A stretch of DNA of 64,000 nt, from contig JACEEZ010016411.1 in NCBI GenBank assembly GCA_016584305.1, positions 96,908 to 160,907 of the forward strand. Direction: 5' to 3'. The notes beneath the pieces were generated by a model. The model saw nothing but the letters and a program-made list of their open reading frames with translations, had not been told where the DNA came from and ran no database searches. Positions 55,134 to 64,000 of the stretch are shown here, in pieces. Each line of letters opens with the position of its first letter. Position 1 is the first letter of the stretch. This DNA is from Chionoecetes opilio. Lineage: Eukaryota > Arthropoda > Malacostraca > Decapoda > Majidae. A program made the translations under genes and the position numbers.

Positions 55134-55150
55134 ATATATATATATATATT
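55058..55150. repeat. (TA)n tract ending at an ambiguous base
   Basis: Interrupted TATA that stops at a single n at 55151. After it the sequence changes completely in composition and content. Confidence 0.95.
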
Positions 55151-55151
55151 N
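55151..55151. other. Ambiguous base (n), probable assembly join
   Basis: The only ambiguous base in the window. It separates the end of segmental copy 2 from unrelated sequence, which suits a merged contig end or a collapsed (TA)n gap. Confidence 0.7.
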
Positions 55152-55829
55152 ATTTGGCGAATAAATGTCTTGTTATATTATGGCAGCCATTTTGCAAATA
55201 TGTTTCCATATGATGAAGATGGGATAGGAAAAAATGTAAACATATTTTTTGTTACTTAAAAGGTGCATAGTATCCAAAAATCACTTTTTGGAAAATCTAT
55301 ACGAAATTTTCACGAAATTACACACCAGACCCCACTAGAAGCCCACTCAGTTACATACAGGACAGGAGCCTTCACCTTTATACCCTAAGCCTTTCCCTCC
55401 TCCCCTTCACCCCCTTCACCCCATCCTGCCCGCGTTCGACAGAGGCACAATACACGCCACTGTCCCTCATCCTCGGTGAAAATTAGCAGGTAATGTGTGA
55501 TATGTTTCTGAAGAGCGGCGCCGTTCATCTATTCAACATGCCCGGGCCCACTACTTACTTTGTTCATCCTACCATTGGGACACCTGGCCAAGAAGGCTAT
55601 GAGGTGGTGCAAGTAATCATGGTCATTCCAAGGGCACGGTCACAGGCCTTTCACAGTTTCCAAAGGGCGGAGAAGCCTCTGATTACTTTGCCTCTGCTGT
55701 CGCTTCGTCAGTAGTTGTGGAGGAAGGACGTGCTGGAACTAATTTTGTTTTACAATATTTGTTTTTACTGTATTTGTATTAGATTGTGAATCTGATTAGA
55801 TATTGTGTGGATTTTTTTGTATGTGGTTT
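55152..55829. other. Unique-looking sequence without a recognised gene
   Basis: Balanced composition and no tandem structure. A short open frame at 55493-55714 (73 codons, with a Pro/Gly-rich start NMPGPTTYFVHPTIGTPGQE) has no family I recognise. I see no convincing splice context or upstream exon, and chance is likely. Earlier bases (55370-55440) are C/T-rich. Confidence 0.5.
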
Positions 55830-55853
55830 ACTCTCTCTCTCTCTCTCTCTCTC

Positions 55854-55911
<58 letters not shown>

Positions 55912-56009
55912 ATCTCTCTCTCCTCTCTCTACTCTCGCTCTTCTCTCTCCTCTCTCTTTCTCCTCTTCTCTCTCTCTCCTCTCTCTCCTCTCTCTCTCCT
56001 CTCTCTCTC

Positions 56010-56093
<84 letters not shown>

Positions 56094-56102
56094 CTCTCTC
56101 TC

Positions 56103-56138
<36 letters not shown>

Positions 56139-56172
56139 CTCTCCTCTCTCTCTCTCTCTCTCCTCTCCTCCC
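55830..56172. repeat. (CT)n microsatellite, interrupted by CC
   Basis: About 340 bp of CT with frequent cct and occasional act or gct units. It gives Ser/Leu frames on the plus strand and Arg/Glu frames on the minus strand in all phases, which are not genes. A 34:1 pyrimidine strand such as this can form triplex DNA. Confidence 0.97.
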
Positions 56173-56567
56173 TTCTTGTCTAGAGTTTTGGAAGAGAAAT
56201 TGACGAGGCAGAAAAGTGATGTTCAACTTTCGTGTTTGTCATTTATGCATTCACAAAGTTAATGCGAAAATTTGAAGTGGATTTTCTTATTTTTTTGGGG
56301 TAGGGAGGCATAAAAGGGGGGGAGGAAGCGTAGAAGTCTTGACTCACGACGAAAAAAAAAATATATACATGATTATTTATGATTACTTTTCGCATTTTTT
56401 TTGTTGTTTTCTTTATTTATTTTTTTTTTTCTTAGGTATTTTAGTTTTTTTTCCTTTCCTGTTGATGTTGTTGTCATTGCTGCTGCTGTTTTTATTTCTT
56501 CTTATTCCTTTTCTTTTCTTCCTATTCTTCTTTCTCTTTCCCTTCTCCTCTTCTTTTTTTACGAACG
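56173..56567. other. T-rich spacer without a recognised gene
   Basis: Between the CT and CA tracts. 56380-56560 is strongly pyrimidine-rich with many T runs (hydrophobic Phe/Leu frames). Nothing else is recognised. Confidence 0.6.
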
Positions 56568-57054
<487 letters not shown>

Positions 57055-57217
57055 GTACCAGCGAAATAACCCTAAGAAAATCCATCACCGAAGACTGTGA
57101 AGGCTATTCGTGTAAAGACATTTTCCTTTTTCCCATTGTTCTATCTCGGGAGAATAAAAGCACAGGATGCATTGAGGCGATTGATAGAAAAGGAGGAAGA
57201 AATAGGCAGACGAACAG
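57055..57217. other. Short spacer, nothing recognised
   Basis: About 160 bp of mixed composition between the CA and GACA tracts, with no repeat structure or recognisable coding segment. Confidence 0.5.
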
Positions 57218-57320
57218 GTAGACGGACAGACAGACAGACAGACAGACTGACACAGGTGAGGTGAAATACAAAGATATTTTAAGGCAGACAAATCAACAGA
57301 CAGATAGACAGACGGACAGG

Positions 57321-57353
<33 letters not shown>

Positions 57354-57425
57354 TGACACAGGTGAGGTGAAATACAAAGATATTTTGAGGCAGACAAATC
57401 AACAGACAGATAGACAGAAAGACAT
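57218..57425. repeat. (GACA)n tract with a 106-bp tandem duplication
   Basis: GACA units surround the block actgacacaggtgaggtga...cagacagatagacag, which occurs at 57246 and again at 57352, an exact 106-bp offset with very few differences. The duplication boundaries lie in GACA repeats, so slippage or unequal exchange explains it. Confidence 0.9.
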
Positions 57426-57510
57426 GAAATATATAGACAAATAGATAGACAGTGAATAAGAAGACCAAAATAACTGAACAATGATTGATGGATAGACACC
57501 CATGCATAAC

Positions 57511-57797
<287 letters not shown>

Positions 57798-58590
57798 GCA
57801 CACACACACCACACGCACTCTACCCAACCCATCAAATTATCAAAACACACACAAAAAGTAAAATATAGACAACCCTAAAATAAGGTGCTCTGTCAACATA
57901 GTCCTGACATAAAGAAACAAAAGTAGGTAATAACAGAAAAGAGCAGAGCCGCGGTGCCGTTAGAGCAGAGCCAAACATTAGAGCAGAATGATGGAGCAAC
58001 ATTTTTCAAGATGCAACGTTCGGCACTTCGTCTTTTTATTGACATCATTAAACTAATTGGGTGGCTCCCTTATTGTCTCGTTACCAGTGATGCGCCCGAG
58101 CTCCGTTTTCTGACAACATCTCTTTTTCCTCTATTACTAGTATTTTTATTTTAACGGGACACTTAACAAGATACAAGCTCAAAGGAGACTGTTACTTACA
58201 GCTCTTTTTTTTCAATTATACTTTATCATTACATTTCAGCACGTGCCAAAAAATATTATCAGCAATTAAATATGACAATGTTATTTGGATATAAAGTTTA
58301 TTTTCAATTTTTTTTCAAGTTAAAGAGTTAATCGTGTGACATTAATTTTGTGTATACGAATGTTAAGTTGTTTAATTACATGACCTTCATTTAGAAACTC
58401 AGCCACCAGGTAGACATTGAAACACACCGTAAAAATACCATAACAATTATATTATATACACATGAATATACTTTCTCTAACTTTTAATTTATTTATTCAC
58501 CTTTTTAAAATTCACTTATCCTCTGTTCTTTTTTCCTTTCTTGTTCTTTTGATTGATATTTTTCCACTTTTTTATCATTATTCGTTTTTC
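57798..58590. other. Interval without a recognised gene
   Basis: 57798-58200 has mixed composition with a partial repeat of tagagcagagccaaacatta type at 57940-57990. 58200-58590 is A/T rich. A 66-codon frame at 57954-58154 has no recognisable motif. I see nothing supportable. Confidence 0.5.
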
Positions 58591-59195
58591 CGATTTTTTC
58601 CCAGTTTTTTTTTTCCTCTTTGTACCTCCTCCTTTCTTTCCCCTGATCTCGTCCTCTCTTCCACTTTTTTGTATGTCTTTATATTACCTCTTTCCACCCC
58701 CAATCCCCCCACATACTCCGTTTCACCCCTTTCTTTTTCCCTCCACTTCTTCCCCCCCTCTTTTTTATCTCTCTTGGGGGGAAATTTTCTCCCCATTTTT
58801 CACATTCTCCCTCCACTCTTATTCTTTTTCATCTCCCCTCTCCTTTTCCTCCCCCCTGACATCACTACATTTTTCTCCTCTTTTAAAAACCTGTCTTTCT
58901 CCCCCTAAACACCCCTAACCCTCCCCTCCCATCCCCCCCCTCCATACCCCTCCTCCTCTTCCTCCCCTCCTCTCCTCCTCCTCCCCCTCCTCCCTTCCCC
59001 TCCCCCCTCCTCCTCCTCCTCCCTCCTCCTCCTCCCCCTCCACCCCCCTCCCTTCCTCCTCCTCCTAAAACCCCATCACCCCCCTTCTTTCTTCCCCCTG
59101 ATCCCCCTCCTCCTTCCCCCTCCCCCTTTAAACCTCCACCACTCTCTCCTTCTTTTCCTCTTCCTCCACCCTCCTTCCCCCTCCTCCTCCTCCCG
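58591..59195. repeat. Polypyrimidine tract (T-rich, then CCT-rich)
   Basis: The plus strand is almost only C and T for about 600 bp, moving from T-rich (58591-58800) to C-rich with cctcct runs (58920-59195). Gly-rich minus frames and Pro/Ser plus frames here are composition artefacts. Confidence 0.92.
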
Positions 59196-59342
59196 AAGGT
59201 CAAATAAGGGGCCCAGCAAAATTTTTCGGGGGAAAGAGGGTGGAAGTATGACAATTCAATCCCAACTTTCTTTTGATATCCCGCACAGACCTCCTGACCG
59301 GCGCCCGAGGGTTTCGCTCAGGCATCGTTGCCAGAAGCCCGC

Positions 59343-59580
59343 CGTGTGTGTGTGTGTGTGTGTGGTGTGTGTGTATGTTTTGTGTATGTGTGTGTGGTGT
59401 GTGGGTGTTTGTGTGTGTGTGTGTGGTGTGCGGGTGTGCGTGCGTTACGTGTGTCTGGGTGTTGCGTGTGTGTGTGTGGGTGTGTGTTGTGGTGTTTTTT
59501 GTGTGTATGTGTCGGTCTGTGTCTGGGCTGTGTCGGTCGTGTCTGTGTCTGTGTCTGTTTTGTGTGTTGTGGGGTGGTGT
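59343..59580. repeat. (GT)n microsatellite, impure
   Basis: Alternating GT with frequent ggt, cgt and ctgt interruptions. It follows a short GC-moderate stretch (59230-59342) that shows no recognised gene. Cys/Val frames are artefacts. Confidence 0.93.
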
Positions 59581-59731
59581 GGGGTTGGTTTGATCTTTGG
59601 AGTTTTAATAAAGAATATTTGGATTTTATATATGATTCATTTTATACATAAGTTTGGCAACACTCCCTATGCTACAGTACTACTTTTTTTTATTGGATTG
59701 CCTTTAACTATTTGATGCTGTATTATACACT

Positions 59732-59760
59732 CCTACTACTACTACTACTACTACTACTTA
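59732..59760. repeat. (TAC)n microsatellite
   Basis: Nine consecutive tac-type units (ctactactac...) followed by degenerate tacta units to about 59800. The A/T-rich interval from there to 60000 holds nothing recognisable. Confidence 0.9.
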
Positions 59761-60009
59761 TACTACTATCTAGTAGTATTTACTATACTACACTATGCTA
59801 CTGTCATCAGTTTCATTCTAAAATTATACAATTTGCATGACTATTTTTGGGAATTTACAACTATTATAAACAAGTGAACACGTATTATAAATTCATACAG
59901 GATATTTTCAGTACTAACATCAAATAAAACAGTGTATTTTTTAAGATCATTAAAAGAAATAATAAGTAATAATATTTATAAATTTATTTATACCTTTCGC
60001 TATTTTTCT

Positions 60010-60855
60010 TCGTGAAAAACCAGTGACACCAAGCTACCACGTCAAAGGGTAGACCCAAAGAAAATTTTTAAACCTAAAACTGTCAAAGCCAAAGAAATTT
60101 TTGGGGCCTCAGGGGTTTTTACGAAATTTTCAGGTTACTCACAAATTTGGGAAGTCCACATCACATCTCTTAAAGAAAGATTAGATTTTTCATGGGGGGC
60201 TCCACAAGAAAGCTTTTTAAAAATTTTGGGGCATTGTTGTGGATGCCCACCCTTTTGCTTACCCAGATTATAAACGTCAGTTTACACTCTTCATGATGCA
60301 TCAGATTTTGGGCCCTTGGTGTTGTTTGATGCAGAAGGTGATAGAGGTAAATGGGGGATTAGTCAGCCACAAAATCTTAACCCGCAGGCGAAACTTTCAA
60401 AAACCCATAGGAAGTGGCGGTCTTTATGGTTTTTTAAAGATTTAAAATCTGTAATTTATGGGTGAAACATATTTGTAAAAAACAGCCCATGCCCCTGTAG
60501 TAATTATTAAATTTCAAAGGAACTGTCGGCAAATTACCCCTTGGCCATGACGATACTGATTTCCCCCCAAAATTTGAGTATCTGCCAGGAAAAGGAAAAT
60601 TCGTGGCTGATTCATTATCCAGAATTTTGCACTTGTAACCCCAAAACCCCTGAAAAACCCAAAAACATGACAATATTTCCCCAACATTGAGAGGAACAGC
60701 AAAATTTTTCCCTTCGTGCCCCCATATTTACTACTTGGGAGTCGGGTGATACCCCAATCCCAAAAAAAATACCTGTCCCACTTTCTGGTTTAGGTACTTT
60801 AAAACCTTTGGTACGAGATACATTCTAAACGACAGGACAGGAACTAAGCCCCAGG
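60010..60855 (+). pseudogene. Ty3/gypsy pol relic: RT end, RNase H and linker
   Basis: Frame-shifting plus-strand translation follows the pol order. First come RT connection residues (VDPKKIFKPKTVKAKEIFGA, then FSWGAPQES near 60185-60215 and AYPDYKRQFTLF near 60256). The RNase H start DASDFG lies at 60295-60312, then LVLFDAEGDRGKWGIS and LNPQAK. Further on are HAPVV (about 60487) and KFEYLPGKGKFVADSLSR (60570-60623), the usual end of RNase H in this family. The linker EEQQNFSLRAPIFTTWESGD follows. At least four frameshifts are present and the upstream RT catalytic core is not recognisable. Many shifts fall at homopolymers. Likely the relic of an LTR retrotransposon; no LTRs were found in the window. 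Confidence 0.82.
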
Positions 60856-61210
60856 TTTTTTTTTTTTTTTTTTTTTTTTACCCCTGTGCCTTAGGCCTGT
60901 AGCAGTGGTGACCCAGGGCGGAGGGTAGGCTCTGTAGGTTCATTTGAGGGCTGTGATGGTTGGCCCCCCCCGTGGTGGCGCGGGCGGATATTTAAGTGAC
61001 TCCTTGATAGGGGCTTATGCCGCCCCCCTGGCCCTCCGATACACTCGCAATCAAAGGTAGAGTTTAATGGGCGGCATGTGGGTGTTCTTAGGCCCCTCGA
61101 CGGTACAGAAAGATTTTTGGGTTTTTTCGGGGGTCGAACCGGGTCACCGAGAACGCCAGTCGGAAACGTAAAAACCCCTTTCTACAGCCCCTCCGAGGTT
61201 CACAGTTTAT
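60856..61210 (-). mobile_element. Possible SINE inserted in the gypsy relic
   Basis: This GC-rich, non-pol stretch splits the pol homology. On the minus strand it ends in a run of 24 A (60856-60879 as T). Near its start it has ggttcgacc (plus coordinates 61132-61140), which resembles the B box of a tRNA-type polymerase III promoter. No convincing A box or target-site duplication is visible. It could instead be an unrelated insertion or a chimeric assembly piece. Confidence 0.35.
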
Positions 61211-62350
61211 AGTCCCTTCTACATTATACATAATTTATTTCCCTTTTTACATGATTCTAGCCCCGCAGGGCACCCTGGGGGAAAATAGATGTTTGCACCA
61301 ACACGTTTTGAATACTTTTTGGCCATACATGCGCCCTGATATTTTTTTCCCCAAAATAGTAAATGTCAATCATGCGCCCGAAACAAAGGGTCAGTGAAAA
61401 AAAGCCCCATGCTACCTTATCCTACACCTAAAGGATCTTGGGGACAATACCTAGACTTGCTACAACTCCCCCTAACAGAATCTCTCATCTCTCAAACAGT
61501 TATAGCATTTATAATTTCTCTAGGGTTTAGTTTTGGCCCACGAAGGGGAAAAAAGGCTTAAAAAGTTTCTAAAACCTACGGATGAAATTTTTTTAAATTC
61601 AAAAATACCTCCACATAGCCTCGGACAATGGTACCGAGTTTTTAAAAATCAAATTCTCACGAAATTTGCAAACTTTCAAAAAAACAAATGTAAAATAATA
61701 GCTATTTACCCTAGCAGCAACGGCATGGTAGAAAGACAGAAAAAGGAAGATTAAAAACTCCTGAATATTTTTAAAATTACAGTTTCCACTGGGATGAATG
61801 AATGCCCCCAAATGTTTGCACACTTAACTCTTCTTTACCAAAATCAATGTGAAAAAACCACATTTTATTTTATTTGGGGAAAACAAAAGACTACCTTACA
61901 CCTTCTAGAGCAGAGTACCCAGCCAATAATACTTTTGATGACTAGTAACATTAGGTGTGATTTTTAGAAAATATACAAGCGGTAAAAGACGTATTTATTT
62001 GTCCAGAGAGGCAGATCAAAAACCAAAAGCCCATCCCCCAGCAGAAAAGCCAATTTCCTTTGGTTTTTTAGTAACTTTCAGGTACAACAATTAACGCAAA
62101 GTTTTGATTCTACATTTTAAGGACCCTTAGAGAGTCATTGCCTTTACATGGACACAAAATATCTATACCAATTATAAATACCATGCAAAGACAGTTTATA
62201 GTGACCCAAATTAAACGAGTAGCTAGAGGATTAGATACAGCGAAGTATGGCCGCCCAAAAAGTAAAAAACCCGGAACACCCGTAGTTACTGATAACACAC
62301 CTGTACAAAAAGATTTCCTCACAAATTGCGGTAACACGCAGAAACAGTAG
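61211..62350 (+). pseudogene. Ty3/gypsy pol relic: integrase
   Basis: Continues the pol order. A zinc-binding part has FWPYMRPDI-like residues and CQSCARNKGSV (61364-61396), then LPYPTPKGSWG and LDLLQLPLTES. The DDE core shows SDNGTEF (61621-61641, second catalytic Asp) and AIYPSSNGMVERQ (61701-61739, catalytic Glu at 61731-61733). These lie in different frames, so the enzyme is broken between them. C-terminal sequence continues to a GPL/RVIA-type module near 62115 and IINTMQRQFIVTQIKRVARG up to a stop near 62350. The three motifs occupy three reading frames. No intact protein is possible from this sequence as written. Confidence 0.82.
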
Positions 62351-64000
62351 CGTCATTCCTTTTCCCTACCCTTCCAATCATTACAGTTTAAAGGTTTCCC
62401 CCATTATTTACAATTACCATGTATTCTGAATTTTAATGTGAGTTCTTTTTTTCGATGAGTTACACAAAAACACCAAGAAAATGTCTATTTCACACTTGAA
62501 AAAACTTTACATTGGGGTTTTTTACAAATTTTTTTTTTAGCTGCAATTTTTTTGACCAAATTTCTAGGGGAAAAATGATAAATTTCTTTTTACCTTGAAA
62601 TCTTGCATGATAGAAACTTAATAAAGACAAAAATGATGAAAATAGTTAATCTTTACATTGGGAAAACTATTATTAATTTTAAAGATGCACACAGGCATTG
62701 CATTATTTACTTTCCTGCATTTTATGCCGAGGGGAGTATAATAGGTAAAAAGTACCTAATGGGGCGGAATTCTAGCACTTTTTAATGCAATACATTACTT
62801 TGCATACATATAAACCCTTATTGTTCATAAGCTACACATTTTTTATTGAAGCATTCCACGATTAAAAGCTACTGAATTACATTCAATACAGGAAAGAATT
62901 TAAAATGTCCTTTCCCTTTCCTGTTGTACCACGATCACTATTTTTAAGATATGATTGTGTATTACAACATACTAATCTAGGGACTATGGGAAAACAGTTC
63001 CTCCCGAAATTTACCACATGATGCTCACATGTATTACCTATTACAAAAAACCCTTACCTATTTAGCAAACCATTTTTATTACTTATAACAAATTCAAACT
63101 CGCAGGAAACTACGAATGTCTACTTGTCTTAATACAACCTAGAAAAAAAAGATTGACACAGATAACTTTTCTCCTTAACATTGTTCACCATTGACGAAAA
63201 TAAATTTTTTTACCCAAAGCTGAAATTTTCTTCCTCTCATAAGGATTGATAAATCGTTTCCCGTGCTACCCATAGCCTACAACATATTTTGGAAATCTTT
63301 CCCCACCCAGAAATTTTACATGGTTCTTGTTCAAAGTAACTTTTTCAACACATCTTTGCTGATCTTGAGAGCCCATGCTGTTCAACATTTAGTTGGGGGG
63401 GATTAGTCTCCTTTTATGGGAAAATACGGGAAAAATAAATCCATCTGTGCCCATTTATTTTTTCCCAATTAAAAAAAGGGTTTTTTTTAGATATGTTTTC
63501 CCCAGCTAATTCTTAGTGCCTAAATTTAGGAAAAAAAAAAAAAAAATTATTAGCGGTCCGACAATGTCATCATTTATCACTTCTAACATATTTTTTAAAT
63601 GCATGACTATTACTATGGAATTACAATATTACCGGTCAACCAAAAAAAAAAACAAAAAATTCTGGGATGGAATTTAAAACAGTTTTTGATAATTGAGGGT
63701 GCTGAATAAATCTGATCTTAATTTTTTCTATCAATCACGTTTTTTTCGCTATAGGGATATATTCCATTTTATGAATTTCAAGAAAAAATTTTCCTTCTAT
63801 TGAGTAGTGTAGCAAAAGGGGCCGGATTTTAAAGGTTTATTTTTAATTCAGTCTCCCCAAAAAACTGGAGAAATTTTTCGTTTTCTTTAAAAAACATAAA
63901 ATTCCCCTCTTATGATACGAAAGTAAACAAACACATTTCAACTTTCACAGCAATCGTCCGCAGGGATGTTTTTTTATTTAATTTTACATTTAATTGGAAA
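62351..64000. other. 3' flank of the gypsy relic, nothing recognised
   Basis: A/T-rich with many homopolymers (for example 63528-63546 poly-A, 62530-62539 poly-T). It could contain the rest of the element, but no LTR, polypurine tract or further protein similarity could be identified. A 60-codon frame at 62603-62785 has no recognisable features. Confidence 0.5.

Noticed and set aside
58462..59254. Phe/Ser/Pro-rich plus frames and Gly/Arg-rich minus frame
   Set aside because: Explained by the polypyrimidine composition; no domain, start context or splice signals are evident.
61120..61200. Complete tRNA gene near the B-box-like motif
   Set aside because: No acceptor stem, anticodon arm or A box can be folded around it.

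Overview
This window looks like an animal nuclear genome, most likely a decapod crustacean (shrimp or crab). That rests on the style of the degenerate non-LTR and Ty3/gypsy protein fragments and on the very dense simple repeats. There is no intact gene, operon, rRNA, tRNA or CRISPR array. Nearly all of it is satellite DNA, microsatellites and broken retrotransposons. Species cannot be decided from the sequence alone.

Layout. 1-7093: AT-rich satellite in reverse orientation. 7094-30690: the same satellite in forward orientation, joined at an inversion point near 7093. The satellite is hierarchical. It has a 262-bp monomer (A), a diverged relative of A (B) and a 156-bp monomer (C). Runs of A alternate with composite A+B+nC units, whose lengths (about 728, 889, 1045, 1200, 1354 bp) step by one C monomer. 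30690-32640 is a badly degraded, almost pure A/T stretch. 32640-36200 is ordinary forward satellite again.

35005-about 41990 and 48291-55150 are two copies of one roughly 6.9-kb segment. Each carries diverged satellite, long (TA)n tracts, a short foldback element and a GC-rich hairpin-rich insertion. Beyond 36200 the first copy is full of small indels while the second is clean. Between the copies lie three broken non-LTR retrotransposons, all on the minus strand: a 2.5-kb one (42324-44823, with part of an endonuclease domain, the RT and the 3' end), a 0.66-kb RT C-terminal fragment (46071-46735), and a jockey-like 3' fragment (47357-48290) cut exactly where the second copy starts.

A single N at 55151 separates this from a different landscape. 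55152-55829 is ordinary-looking sequence without a recognised gene. 55830-59760 is a chain of long microsatellites: CT, CA, GACA, GA, polypyrimidine, GT and TAC. 60010-62350 is a frameshifted plus-strand Ty3/gypsy pol relic, interrupted by a possible SINE at 60856-61210. 62351-64000 shows nothing recognisable.

I found no new gene system. The most interesting objects are the length-quantised satellite hierarchy, its apparent role as the seed of the (TA)n tracts, the foldback element with 46-bp arms, and the duplicated segment whose breakpoint cuts a retrotransposon. Several regions show error-like indel patterns, so assembly artefact is a serious alternative for some of these observations.
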